Origin: an uncultured Pseudomonadales bacterium
Lineage (GTDB): Bacteria; Pseudomonadota; Gammaproteobacteria; Pseudomonadales; Pseudohongiellaceae
Assembly (NCBI GenBank): GCA_943789335.1
Contig: CALSTS010000003.1
Span: forward strand, 62,001-126,000
Direction of reading: 5' to 3'
Length of the DNA stretch: 64,000 bases
Positions 37,204 to 46,488 of this stretch are shown here, one piece after another. The position numbers and the translations under genes are program-made. The notes under the pieces were generated by a model. It searched no databases, had not been told where the DNA came from, and worked only from the letters and a program-made list of their open reading frames with translations. Each line of letters begins with the position of its first letter. The first letter of the stretch is position 1.

Positions 37204-37829
37204 ATTTGTGTTTATTTCTATTGAATTATAATTAATATTTTTGAAATTAAATTATCTTTGAAGTTATTGAGTATTTAAGGCGATAAAAGTTTTGGGGAAT
37301 AGCAACCCTATACAATATGTACGCCGATATCCGAAACCTCTTTTAGCTGGAGTTTATTTTCAAAATTACAAGCGATATTTTATAAAATTTATTTGAACTA
37401 TATATATCGAAAACGAACGAAAAAAATAATAGGGCAATTTAAAACTTATCAGGCATGTATTCAATGATTGCCTTATAATTGCAAACTGGAATATGAATTC
37501 TAACTCCTACATTTACATAAATAATAACTTTACCACACAGACACACCCCTCCCTGCAGAAAAAATCAGGAGAATTTTATAATTTTTCACAAGAGAATAAA
37601 TGCGGATTCACAAGTTATTCATCATATAAAAAGCTTTTCCAAAAAACACGTACTTGTTCTGTCGATATATTGAATTTTTAGAAAGATAGCTCTGAAATAT
37701 TAAATAGATTAAGTATATTTCAAATTATCAACAAAGATATTTTTATATATGCAGGATTTCAAATTTTTTTCAATTATTGATGTATTTTGCATATTATGGC
37801 AGCAAACAATGCAGCTCCTCTATCGATAA
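37204..37829. other. Long AT-rich intergenic region
   Basis: 626 bases between the kinase start and a GGDEF remnant. A TATAAT on the minus strand (37225-37230) is 22 bases before the kinase ATG and may be its -10 box. A 62-codon frame at 37493 has no ribosome site or family resemblance and is not called. Nothing else is recognised. Confidence 0.5.
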
Positions 37830-38051
37830 CCGCCTGAGCTTGATCATGAAAAGGCGCTTGATTTGATCGAACGCATTCACAGGAATACCGAGTCTCATAC
37901 AATCAATTTTGAAGGTAAAAGTATTAAAGCAAGCATCAGCTTGTGTCTATCCACTTACTCAGAACATTGTGACGATTCTGAAAAGCTCATAAAAGCTTGC
38001 GATGATGCCATGTATGCAGCCAAGAAAATGGGCGTAATCAGGTTAAGTTAG
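37830..38051 (+). pseudogene. Remnant of a GGDEF diguanylate cyclase
   Basis: An open frame of 73 codons without a convincing start encodes only the C-terminal end of a GGDEF domain: RIHRNTESHTINFEGKSIKASISL, then KLIKACDDAMYAAKKMGVI, which is the usual last helix. The GGDEF signature itself and everything before are missing. It is a decayed gene end. Diguanylate cyclases are common partners of H-NOX systems, so it may belong to the AT-rich block next to it. Confidence 0.7.
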
Positions 38052-38126
38052 CAGGTCAAAAAACTAAAATTTTAGGATTTATCGACAAGAGCATCAATTT
38101 ACCAGTGTCATGATACTGTCACCACC

Positions 38127-38618
38127 CTAATTCAGCAGCTCCTCAGCCACCGCAAGTCCAGCCTTTGCACATTCATCGTCCATTGGCTGGCTTGACCCCG
38201 AACTCGCTACGGCGCCGATAATCTCACCATTGTACCGAATGGGCACGCCACCGCCGAGCGCGAGAATCCCTGGAACATCACGTTGCGCGCCTCCCATCGG
38301 ATCTGCTGCTGTGTCTTCCTGAAACTCGAATGTCGTGCGACGAAATAGCACCGCTGTCTGCGCTTTACTTTGAGCCATTTCGATGGTCAATGGATGTGCC
38401 AGCTCATCACGTAACACGACCAGCAGATTACCCGAACGGTCTATCACCGCTACTGAAGTATGGAATCCCTGAGAAGTGCAGGCTTCCAGTGCTGCCTCGG
38501 CGATAAGCTTTGCCGATGAAAGTGGTAAGATAACTTGGCTTGAGACTCCTTGAGCAAAGGTAAGCGAAGACATAAGCATCATTCCGAGTATCGATGGTAA
38601 TACTAATGTTTTTTTCAT
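38127..38618 (-). CDS. GlcG/HbpS-family heme-binding-like protein, exported
   Basis: The ATG at 38618 follows GGAG and gives 163 residues with signal peptide MKKTLVLPSILGMMLMSSLTFAQ; an in-frame GTG 18 codons upstream is unlikely. The domain is GlcG/HbpS: SSAKLIAEAALEACTSQGFHTSVAVIDRSGNLLVVLRDELA, KAQTAVLFRRTTFEF and ILALGGGVPIRYNGEIIGAVASSG. Family members bind heme or small acids and are often found in oxidative catabolic clusters. This one would act in the periplasm. It is the last gene of a minus-strand run of exported proteins. Confidence 0.87.
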   Translation of the reverse strand: MKKTLVLPSILGMMLMSSLTFAQGVSSQVILPLSSAKLIAEAALEACTSQGFHTSVAVIDRSGNLLVVLRDELAHPLTIEMAQSKAQTAVLFRRTTFEFQEDTAADPMGGAQRDVPGILALGGGVPIRYNGEIIGAVASSGSSQPMDDECAKAGLAVAEELLN

Positions 38619-38752
38619 TTTTTCATCTCCGATTTTTTTTCGAGCTAGAGTATAAGGCGAACAAACATTCACTTACAAACGCGCTACCACCTCTAGCTAA
38701 ATATGAAACACTTAGATAAGAAACGATTTGTAAAAAAGAAAAATCTCGAAGC

Positions 38753-40099
38753 TTAAAACCGAACACCATGCTTAAACACCATTTCCGGGTCTTGTAATAC
38801 ACTCATGTTTTGCAAAGGGTTTCCATGAACTACTATCACATCCGCTAGCTTTCCGGCCGTCAGAGTACCGACTAAATCATCAACGCCCATAAGCTGAGCA
38901 GGTAATGCTGTCGCTGCATAAATCGTTTGCATCGGGTCAATACCCAGGACATTAACCCAGGTCAGCATTTCCTGCCACATGGCTTGCGCATGTGGATTTC
39001 CGCTCAGGCCACCATCCGTGCCGACCAAGAGTGTTACGCCCGCTTCTTGCAACTGGGTGATTTTACGTTTGACTGTATCAATTGAAGTGACTCTGGGATT
39101 ATAGCTTTGCAAGGCAGTTTGTATGTCTTCAATAATAGCTTGAGGTAATCCCAAGTAATTTTCAGGATCGTCGAGCAATTCCAGATCTTCTATAGCCCTA
39201 CCCGCTCGGAGTTGAATGCCGACTGTTGGGGTCCAGTAGAGTTCGTTACCACTGGCTAAACGGGCCCTTATCAAACTCATCACACTGTCCGGGAATTCAT
39301 CACTGGCTGCGCCGATATGTTGAAATTCGTCAATATTACCCGCAAGGCCAATTTCTATTTCCGCATCGGTTCTGCCATGAGCGGTCACCAGTAAGCCTTG
39401 AGCATGAGCTATATCAGTCACAGTACGAACATCGTCAATACTAAGCTGCTCTGCCCCACTTATCTTCAGTATGTCCGCTTCAAGCTCGACTAAAGCCCTT
39501 GCTTCGGCCATCGCATTAGCTGTGCCGGAAATATTGCGTCGGTAATATTGCGCCCATTCAGGGAAAGGTGAGGCCAGCTGCGGCCCAGAGGCATACAGTG
39601 TTGGGCCAGGAATTTCATTACTAGCAATTTGTTGTCTTATTTGAAAAATCGCTTCCGGCGGTGCGCCCAGATCACGAGCACTGGTGACACCAGACTGCAG
39701 CAACTGTAAGGCCGTTGCCGGCATAATGGTCTCAGCAAATTGATCAGTATAAGTTTGATGCCAATAAGGAAAATTTGTATGCCCCGCGTACAGTAAATGC
39801 ACATGCATATCCCATAACCCCGGCATCATCGTTCTGCCTTCTGTTGAAATGACTGCATAGTCTGTAGGTATGGCTAAACTTCCAAGCTGACCGACTGCCT
39901 CGATTACACCGTTATTGATTAACAGGATCGCATTGTCTAATGGTGCCGCCCCAGAGCCATCGATTAAAGTGCCTCCGGTCAGAGCAAATTTAGTTCCTGT
40001 TGAATCAACAGTTACAGAATTCTGAGCCATCAATGCCGGTGAACAGACCAAGCCAGTAACTAAAACTAATAACTGAGAAATAGATTTAATTTTGAACAT
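38753..40099 (-). CDS. Exported amidohydrolase (imidazolonepropionase-like)
   Basis: A 448-residue metal-dependent hydrolase with a signal peptide to about MAQNSV. Metal ligands: His99 and His101 (WDMHVH), Lys212 (ILKISG), His241 (TAHGR), His261 (FQHIG) and Asp362 (VGTDGG). The C-terminal GTLTAGKLADVIVVHGNPL is the usual closing strand. This group includes exported prolidase- and imidazolonepropionase-like enzymes acting on cyclic amides or peptides. The substrate is unknown. It lies in a row of exported enzymes, 91 bases after the MBL-fold lipoprotein gene. Confidence 0.88.
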   Translation of the reverse strand: MFKIKSISQLLVLVTGLVCSPALMAQNSVTVDSTGTKFALTGGTLIDGSGAAPLDNAILLINNGVIEAVGQLGSLAIPTDYAVISTEGRTMMPGLWDMHVHLLYAGHTNFPYWHQTYTDQFAETIMPATALQLLQSGVTSARDLGAPPEAIFQIRQQIASNEIPGPTLYASGPQLASPFPEWAQYYRRNISGTANAMAEARALVELEADILKISGAEQLSIDDVRTVTDIAHAQGLLVTAHGRTDAEIEIGLAGNIDEFQHIGAASDEFPDSVMSLIRARLASGNELYWTPTVGIQLRAGRAIEDLELLDDPENYLGLPQAIIEDIQTALQSYNPRVTSIDTVKRKITQLQEAGVTLLVGTDGGLSGNPHAQAMWQEMLTWVNVLGIDPMQTIYAATALPAQLMGVDDLVGTLTAGKLADVIVVHGNPLQNMSVLQDPEMVFKHGVRF

Positions 40100-40190
40100 A
40101 ATACTTTTCTCCAGGGATAAAAAAATTCACAGGGAAGGCCTGTGAATTTTTCCGGTACAAACGTATTATTAAAAATTATTCACAAGCAAA

Positions 40191-41864
40191 TTAACGTAAA
40201 AATGCCGGACAACCCGCAAAAAAGTTACCACTTTCTTCACGTTCCCCGCACCAGTCTTTTACGCGCTGAATACCAGGATTGACCATGTCAATGACCTCAT
40301 CATAAGTCATGACGCTCATATGCACAGGCACATTGATCTCAACATCAAGTCCACGATAGGCAATGTTATCTAGCCAACTGTCACCCCACCATTGCAGATC
40401 TTCCGCCGCTGTCGCAACATCAGCTTCGATAATCATTTTATGCTCGGGAATATAGGCAAATAAATTATCAGCGGTATGGTTATTGTTGATCGTATGGTAG
40501 AGCTCAACGCGCATGGTTTCGTCTTCAAGAATCATACTGTCATCCACAGGAATAAATTCCAGCTGCTCGCCATTACGTTCTAGGTCATCCGGAAAGTTCG
40601 GTGCCGGATGTGAGACCATCTCTTCAAAAATTACGCCATTATTACGCCGTGAAATAACCGTGAGTCCTTCTGCCACTCCTTGCCGTAAACCACGGGTGTG
40701 ATCAAAATGATGATGTGACACTATCACTTCAGTGACCGGCTTTTCAGGAACAATTGTTCTTGCCAAAGCCACTACAGCACGAACGCGATCGATACCACCA
40801 CCAACTTCATAAAGGGTCATGTGATCGGCAAATTCTATAACCATCGTGCCACCGGTAATACGCCAGATACCTCGAGCAACTGCTTCGATTTCCAGTGAAT
40901 CCGGATTAAAGCCTCCTGGTATCTCCTGAGCCAGAACGGACGCCGGTGATGATAAATCCTGAATATCACTGTCTACATAATAGCCATCTACCCACATTTT
41001 CAAATATTCAGTATTGCGCCAATCCAGTTTGCTGTTGTAACCCAAGGGGAGATAGACCCCATCATAAGGAACGAAGCCACTGTAATGCGTTGTATAAGTG
41101 ACTTCACCCAGATTTTGATCTGGACCTGCCCAGCTAATCCAGGCGGGCAAATTCATTGGTGGACGAATTGCCAAAGTCAGCTGATCACCTTCATCGAGGG
41201 TAATATCAACCAGTGTCAATCCGCCTTCCTCACGACGATTACTGACCCTGTCATCTGATTCAAGTGCAGCTCGAACAGTCACTAGCGGGTTGGTGTACAT
41301 CCACATGCGTAGATCACGAACCTCTGCTTCGCTGCGTCTACTTGCGACACCCGCTTCGTTGAGGTTATAAGCCACGTCACCATCAAGGCTGCCATCCAGT
41401 ATTTGCCGTCTCAGTGCAAAGTCATGGCCTCGGTAAATCGCAAAAGGAAACAGGTCGTTGTTGCGTTCCTGTTGGTAGTACCGATTATTTTCAAGATCGT
41501 AGATACGGCGTAAATCATTGGCCTGAATATATTTCTGGGGGGCATTTGGTAAAGCGGTGATATTCCCGCCACCATTCTGATACGCATAATGTGCGTAACC
41601 CATCATGGTGATATTGCGCACAGCACTAATACGCTCAACACCACCCATGGCTTCCGCCACCGCTACGATAGCTTCTTGTGCAGTGCTACCAGGAACATTT
41701 CCACTGGCAGCGGAATCCATCACACTGGTTGCGGGGCTTGCTGCCGCCATTGCAGAACTGTCTGACATGGGAACCGTTGCCTGTACTGGCATTTCAGTTT
41801 CTGGAGCGCAGGAACAAAGCAATAAAATTATAGGAATTACAATAAACAGATTATTTATTTTCAT
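40191..41864 (-). CDS. Metallo-beta-lactamase-fold lipoprotein
   Basis: A 557-residue lipoprotein (lipobox LCSC, Cys19). The N-terminal 330 residues have no recognised domain; they may form a beta-rich binding part (AVAEAMGGVERISAVRNITMMG is like the start of lipoprotein-carrier-like domains). The C-terminal part is an MBL domain with the zinc motif VSHHHFDHTRG near residue 375 and later His/Asp ligands (TINNNHTADN, IIEADV). The fold covers hydrolases of esters, lactones and sulfates. Substrate unknown. Paralogous in fold to 42869-43855 three genes away. Confidence 0.83.
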   Translation of the reverse strand: MKINNLFIVIPIILLLCSCAPETEMPVQATVPMSDSSAMAAASPATSVMDSAASGNVPGSTAQEAIVAVAEAMGGVERISAVRNITMMGYAHYAYQNGGGNITALPNAPQKYIQANDLRRIYDLENNRYYQQERNNDLFPFAIYRGHDFALRRQILDGSLDGDVAYNLNEAGVASRRSEAEVRDLRMWMYTNPLVTVRAALESDDRVSNRREEGGLTLVDITLDEGDQLTLAIRPPMNLPAWISWAGPDQNLGEVTYTTHYSGFVPYDGVYLPLGYNSKLDWRNTEYLKMWVDGYYVDSDIQDLSSPASVLAQEIPGGFNPDSLEIEAVARGIWRITGGTMVIEFADHMTLYEVGGGIDRVRAVVALARTIVPEKPVTEVIVSHHHFDHTRGLRQGVAEGLTVISRRNNGVIFEEMVSHPAPNFPDDLERNGEQLEFIPVDDSMILEDETMRVELYHTINNNHTADNLFAYIPEHKMIIEADVATAAEDLQWWGDSWLDNIAYRGLDVEINVPVHMSVMTYDEVIDMVNPGIQRVKDWCGEREESGNFFAGCPAFLR

Positions 41865-42032
41865 TATTAAAACCTCATTTTTGTATTAGTATTTTTTATT
41901 AAGTTTTAAAAGCGTTCTTTGTGTACAGTGCAGCATATAAAATACACTTCTTACTTAAAGCCTGATTAAAAGAGAGTCATGGTCTTTTAATTTTCCCTAA
42001 TTCCACAAAATTTCAACAAATTTAATATTAGT

Positions 42033-42815
42033 TTAGCGACAATCAATCGGATCCCAATTATCACCATTCGCTTCATATTTAAAATTGGTGCTGGTAATCC
42101 AGTTCTGACGCAAATAAACAGGATCACTGACTACACTAGTAATGATTAACCAACGATCTCCGTTTGGGGCATCAATAACTTTGTAATAATCTTCAATAGT
42201 TGTCTGATCACTATACGGCACTCCATTACGTTGTAAAAAAGCCGGCATCAGATTTCGGGTATATGCTTTTAAATTACCACCTTCAAAACTTGTGACCTGC
42301 GGACCAAAACCCATCCCACGTGTCTGGCGTTCTTTATGCCAGCTTGCAGTTGTATAACCCTGCAAACTTGAAGTTGCATTTGTTGTAGAAGCTTCATCGT
42401 TGAAATGCAACAGACGAGTTTGCTCACCGGCACTAAAATCTATACGCAAGGTTTCTTCATCTGCCCAGCTAATATGTAGACGCCCCGGATAGCGCAAAAT
42501 GCCAGCGCCACCAAACGCCAGACAGGATTCCACTTCATTATCATCCGGCCTCCAGGCTTCGGCTAATTCTCTGCCTGCCTGATTAAGAGGCGTGCCATTA
42601 TCTGTATCACCTGGTTCTGCAACCATCATGCGCCAGCGCCAATCTTCAGTAACAACTGATACCCAGTAGCCTGTCATATCAAAAGCAGCTGCTTCCTGCG
42701 AGGAAGGAGCTGGGCCTGAAGGACCTCCACGTTGAGCTAAAGCGTTGACAGAAATCACTGACAAAAATACCAAAAAAAATGATCCTATCGTTTTAAAATT
42801 TATTATCTTTTTCAT
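42033..42815 (-). CDS. Secreted protein of the GDTLVVDT-type unknown family
   Basis: A 260-residue protein with a signal peptide (to about LAQRGG) and strong ribosome site GGAGG. It shares the layout of the unknown family found at 17210, 18554, 33239 and 43882: an early DMTGYWVSVVTEDW, CLAFGGAGILRYP, TRLLHFN, GNLKAYTRNLMPAFLQRNG, VVSDPVYLRQNW and a C-terminal Cys (PIDCR). The VVDT strand itself is changed. Function unknown; between two metallo-beta-lactamase-fold genes. Confidence 0.72.
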   Translation of the reverse strand: MKKIINFKTIGSFFLVFLSVISVNALAQRGGPSGPAPSSQEAAAFDMTGYWVSVVTEDWRWRMMVAEPGDTDNGTPLNQAGRELAEAWRPDDNEVESCLAFGGAGILRYPGRLHISWADEETLRIDFSAGEQTRLLHFNDEASTTNATSSLQGYTTASWHKERQTRGMGFGPQVTSFEGGNLKAYTRNLMPAFLQRNGVPYSDQTTIEDYYKVIDAPNGDRWLIITSVVSDPVYLRQNWITSTNFKYEANGDNWDPIDCR

Positions 42816-42868
42816 TGCTTCCTCCAGTAAAACGGTACGCTTTACCTATAATTCTTTAGCTATAATTC

Positions 42869-43855
42869 TTATTGGCTCAATTCTGCATAAATGGTTTCGA
42901 TAAACTGCTCAGACGTCCAGAAACCTGTATCTGAACCGTACAAGGGATCATATTCACGGCTTAAACGCGCGGTTTTTACCTCTTCCAGACTTAAACCACG
43001 CGCTATCGCATCTTCGATCCTTTCATAAATAATGGTGAGCATATCCCGGTAGTTAACCACTTCATATTCATCGGTGATCCTGCCGTGTCCAGGAATGACA
43101 TAGGTGCCTCCCTGTTGGTTGGTGTTCGGGATAATAATCGTCAGCATATTATTTAAGGCATCAATAAGGCCTCTAACTGAACCACCATTTGCCACATCAA
43201 TAAAAGGGTAGCGCTGTATTGTAAATATATCGCCGGCCACCAGAACATTGGATTGACGGAAAAATACCAGACTGTCTCCCCTCGTATGTGCGGCGGGCTG
43301 GTGTATTAACTGTACTGATTCGCCATTGGCATAGAATTCCATTGACCCAGCTGTATAGGTATTACCCGGCACAGCATCCAGATCAACTTCATCGGCAGTC
43401 ACCAATGGAATCATTACCTCGATATGGGCGTAAATTTCAGCCGGATCAGTGACGGCCCGGCCTCCAGAATTACTTGAACCAAGAATATTTCCTGCGGCAG
43501 CCACTTCAGCATTACCACCAATATGGTCAAGGTGCCCATGGGTGTTTACGATCCAATGAATAGGCACATCAAAGTTTTCTTCAATCAGAGCAATCAGCTC
43601 ATCGCTGGCGGCTTTCAACTTGGTATCGACAACAAGCACTCCTTGCTCACCTACCAGCAAGGCTGTATTTCCACCGCCACCTGCAACAAGATAAACATTA
43701 CCCTGCACGTGTAATAACTCCAGTTCGAAATCGTCATTTTGTGCGGACACGTTCAGACTTACTAACAAAGTCATCAACAGCAGAAAATTACCAAGTGTTT
43801 TTGTCGTATCTTTTTTGCTAATTAGTTTTGTATTTTGTTTCATAAAATTCAACAT
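42869..43855 (-). CDS. Exported metallo-beta-lactamase-fold hydrolase
   Basis: A 328-residue protein with an N-terminal export signal (hydrophobic residues about 22-37, then SAQND). Zinc motif THGHLDH (His106, His108, Asp110, His111), then QPAAHTRGDSLVFF and VAGDIF carry further ligands, and YVIPGHGRITD closes the site. It belongs to the large group of secreted MBL-fold hydrolases; the substrate is unknown. It lies 53 bases before the gene at 42033 and 26 bases after the one at 43882, in one probable operon. Confidence 0.88.
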   Translation of the reverse strand: MLNFMKQNTKLISKKDTTKTLGNFLLLMTLLVSLNVSAQNDDFELELLHVQGNVYLVAGGGGNTALLVGEQGVLVVDTKLKAASDELIALIEENFDVPIHWIVNTHGHLDHIGGNAEVAAAGNILGSSNSGGRAVTDPAEIYAHIEVMIPLVTADEVDLDAVPGNTYTAGSMEFYANGESVQLIHQPAAHTRGDSLVFFRQSNVLVAGDIFTIQRYPFIDVANGGSVRGLIDALNNMLTIIIPNTNQQGGTYVIPGHGRITDEYEVVNYRDMLTIIYERIEDAIARGLSLEEVKTARLSREYDPLYGSDTGFWTSEQFIETIYAELSQ

Positions 43856-43881
43856 GAATAAATTCCTATCCTTACAGACAA

Positions 43882-44721
43882 TTACTCTGACAGCTCTTTA
43901 ATAACATTCATATATTCTGGATAAGTCGATTCAGCACCGCCGCGAGTCGCCTCAAAAGGAATGTTATAGCGCTCAGAAAACTCGGTTAAATATTCATTTT
44001 GCCCGGGTAAAATATGCGGCACAAAATCGGGAGCTAGTCCAACTTCATCACGATATGAGCAATCATAAGGAATCATCTGATAACCCAGTTCGATTTCAAA
44101 ATCTCTGCTTCTGATTAGCGGTTCTGTCAGGTAGATCGGATCATCAATGATGCTGACCCAAGTCAGAATATTGCCATTACGCATAAAATATTCTGTAAGC
44201 GTAGCTTGGTCACTGCGTTGTAGACCATTACGCCGCGTCCAGCCTTCTTTTATATGAGTTGTTGTGACGACTAACATGTCTCCATGCCATACTCCTGTCG
44301 AAAAACCTTGCCAAGTATGTGGAGCATATTCGGATGGATGAGGGCGACCATCCAACCAAATTGTCCTGATGGGAGTCATCCAGCCCATCACCAGCTTATA
44401 AGCATTGGTTTGCCAAGTGCTTTCATTGATATCTCTATAAATCAGCATACTGCTGAAGCTGGGTCCATAATCTGCCGGATGAGGCTCACACTGATGCTCT
44501 AATACAGACCATTTAGTCGCTGTCCAGGTATCTGCCTGAAAACGTGCAGCATCTGTTATGGGCAGCCCGGTATAATCCCCAACCTCAGGCCCGCCACCGC
44601 GCTCCACATCATCCTCATGTCGGCGAGTTCCCCAAGGACCTGCTATATCAACCTGAGCAATTACTTCGCAGCTCATAACTGAATAAATTAACAGACAGAA
44701 TAAAAGTTTTTTTAAATCCAT
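43882..44721 (-). CDS. Secreted protein of the GDTLVVDT-type unknown family
   Basis: The ATG at 44721 follows GGAG; a TTG four codons upstream is less likely. The 279-residue protein has a signal peptide to about VIAQVD, then DIAGPWGTRR, TIWLDGRPHPSEYAPHTWQG, GVWHGDMLVVTTTHI, RRNGLQRSDQATLTEYF, IIDDPIYLTEPL and YDCSYRDEVG. DGRPHP and the GD-L-VV strand mark the same family as 17210-17991. This is the most complete member in the window without frameshift. Likely first gene of the exported-enzyme operon. Function unknown. Confidence 0.78.
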   Translation of the reverse strand: MDLKKLLFCLLIYSVMSCEVIAQVDIAGPWGTRRHEDDVERGGGPEVGDYTGLPITDAARFQADTWTATKWSVLEHQCEPHPADYGPSFSSMLIYRDINESTWQTNAYKLVMGWMTPIRTIWLDGRPHPSEYAPHTWQGFSTGVWHGDMLVVTTTHIKEGWTRRNGLQRSDQATLTEYFMRNGNILTWVSIIDDPIYLTEPLIRSRDFEIELGYQMIPYDCSYRDEVGLAPDFVPHILPGQNEYLTEFSERYNIPFEATRGGAESTYPEYMNVIKELSE

Positions 44722-44866
44722 TTTTATCTCCAAACAATAATCTTTACGGTCGTATAGTTATAACTGTTCCTAGCAATTCGAAAATTGACCGCAAAGATAT
44801 CAGATTTTAGTTTTAGTTTTTAGCTTTTATAATAATCAAAGTGCAAGGGGAAAGCGCGAACCCTGA

Positions 44867-45799
44867 TTAATCGCCGCGTAATTCCCTTCTCAATATCTTA
44901 CCCACAGTTGATTTTGGTAATTCGTCTAAAAACTCAACATACTTTGGCATCTTGTATGCGGTAAGTTTGTCTCTGCAATAGTCTATGATTTGTTCTTCGT
45001 CTAAGTCCACACCCGGCATTTTAACAACAAAAATCTTGACCGACTCACCGGTAAGTTCATGCGGTATACCAATACAGGCATTTTCAAGCACACCCTCACA
45101 AGCTGCGACAACTTCTTCAACTTCGTTGGGGAAAACATTAAAGCCGGATACAAGAATCATATCTTTCTTGCGGTCTACAATTCGGAAGTAGCCTTTTTCA
45201 TCAACTGTCGCCATGTCGCCAGTCCGAAAAAAACCATCTTCAGTAAAAAATTCCTTGTTCACATCTTCTCGATTCCAATAGCCCAACATCACTTGGGGGC
45301 CTTTGGCGCACAGTTCTCCAGGCTCACCAATGCCTACTTCATTACCATTCTCATCACGAAGGGATATATCTGTAGAGGGTAAAGGTAAGCCGATCGATCC
45401 AGTATATTCCTCAGTATCAGCTTTATTTATGGTCAATATTGGCGACGTTTCCGATAAGCCGTAGCCTTCTGAAATTGACGTGCCGGTAACTTGTAACCAC
45501 CTTTCAGCCACCGGACGTTGTACTGCGGCGCCACCACCAATGCAATGTTTAAATTGAAAAGGTAACTGAGCAAAACCTTCCATTTGCGGCCAGCCGTTGT
45601 AGAGCGTATTGACACCCGGCATAAGGCTAATAGGCCATATATTAAAAGCCTCGAATAAAGCATCCCGGTCCGTTGGGTTGGTAAGCAAAACACTGTGCGC
45701 GCCTTTTATAACGCTACTAAAGAAATTAATCATCAATCCAAATATATGGTACAAGGGAAGTGGTGCTAAAAAGACCTCCTTTAGCTTTATTTCACTATT
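44867..45799 (-). pseudogene. C-terminal fragment of a long-chain acyl-CoA synthetase (FadD-like)
   Basis: The frame is FadD-like from KEVFLAPLPLYHIFGLMINF to the end (EGYGLSETSPIL, GYWNREDVNKEFF, GFFRTGDMATVDEKGYF, VSGFNVFPNEVEEVV, STVGKILRRELRGD). About the first 220 residues, including the ATP-binding loop, are absent: a stop at 45800-45802 closes the frame and unrelated DNA follows. The likely start at TTG 45754 has no ribosome site. Without the adenylation half it cannot activate fatty acids. The break point lies between this gene and the NYN gene, marking a deletion or rearrangement. Confidence 0.85.
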
Positions 45800-45816
45800 C
45801 TAGGAATAAAAATCCT

Positions 45817-45837
45817 ACACTATGCTAGTGTTTTTTT
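45817..45837. terminator. Hairpin with T-run
   Basis: Stem ACACTA / TAGTGT with loop TGC, followed on the plus strand by seven T. On the minus strand the same stem is followed after four bases by TTTTT, so it could end the NYN transcript just downstream of its stop. Confidence 0.55.
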
Positions 45838-45839
45838 GG

Positions 45840-46316
45840 CTATCTTAATAACAATTTGTTTTCGATGGCGACATATTTTGATGCTGCTTTGATTAATGAG
45901 TTGGCAGTAAGAAGACGAACGCCATAGACTTCTACCGGAATTTTATAATCCGTTTGAATTTTCGTCACTAACAAATCGAAATCGCCATCCCCCGAAGCTA
46001 GTACCACTACATCTGCTTCTTTTGCGTATTCCATTGCATCAAGGGTAATCCCAACATCCCAATCGCCTTTGGCAGAACCATCTGACCTTTGTATATACGG
46101 TTTTAGTTTTACCTCAAAGCCTATAGCTCTAAGAATATTTTGAAATTGTCTTTGTTTTTCGTCGCCCCGGTCAGTGGTATAGGCAATAGCTTTGATGACG
46201 TTTCTATTTTTCGTCACTTCTGCCCAAAACTCGTTGTAGTCGAAATTACAATTATGAGCTTGCTTTGTTGTGTAATAAACATTCTGGACATCAACCAAAA
46301 TAATAACGTTTTTCAT
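45840..46316 (-). CDS. NYN-domain (LabA/DUF88-type) putative ribonuclease
   Basis: The ATG at 46316 follows GGAG and gives 158 residues; the longer frame is unlikely. Motifs: VIILVDVQNVYYTTKQ with the first acidic residue, GDWDVGITLDAMEYA with central Asp residues and VVLASGDGDFDLLVTKI with the last acidic cluster. These make a PIN-like metal site. NYN proteins cleave or process RNA; the target is unknown. It stands alone next to a rearrangement point. Confidence 0.88.
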   Translation of the reverse strand: MKNVIILVDVQNVYYTTKQAHNCNFDYNEFWAEVTKNRNVIKAIAYTTDRGDEKQRQFQNILRAIGFEVKLKPYIQRSDGSAKGDWDVGITLDAMEYAKEADVVVLASGDGDFDLLVTKIQTDYKIPVEVYGVRLLTANSLIKAASKYVAIENKLLLR

Positions 46317-46488
46317 TGTTTCTCCATATCCGAGTACCACGACGAATAAGCCTAAAGCTTAATATCATCAGCAAATATCAGGAAAATAATATTTATCTTT
46401 ATGGCAGTATTATTTTAAAAACATTCAACAAAATACTTAGAATAAAGTAGCATTAATAGTTCGTCCTTTTCTAACTAAAGCAGCTAAT

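Noticed and set aside
37493..37681. 62-codon plus-strand frame in the AT-rich gap
   Set aside because: No ribosome site, Asn/Tyr/Ser-biased as expected for random AT-rich DNA, no recognisable domain.
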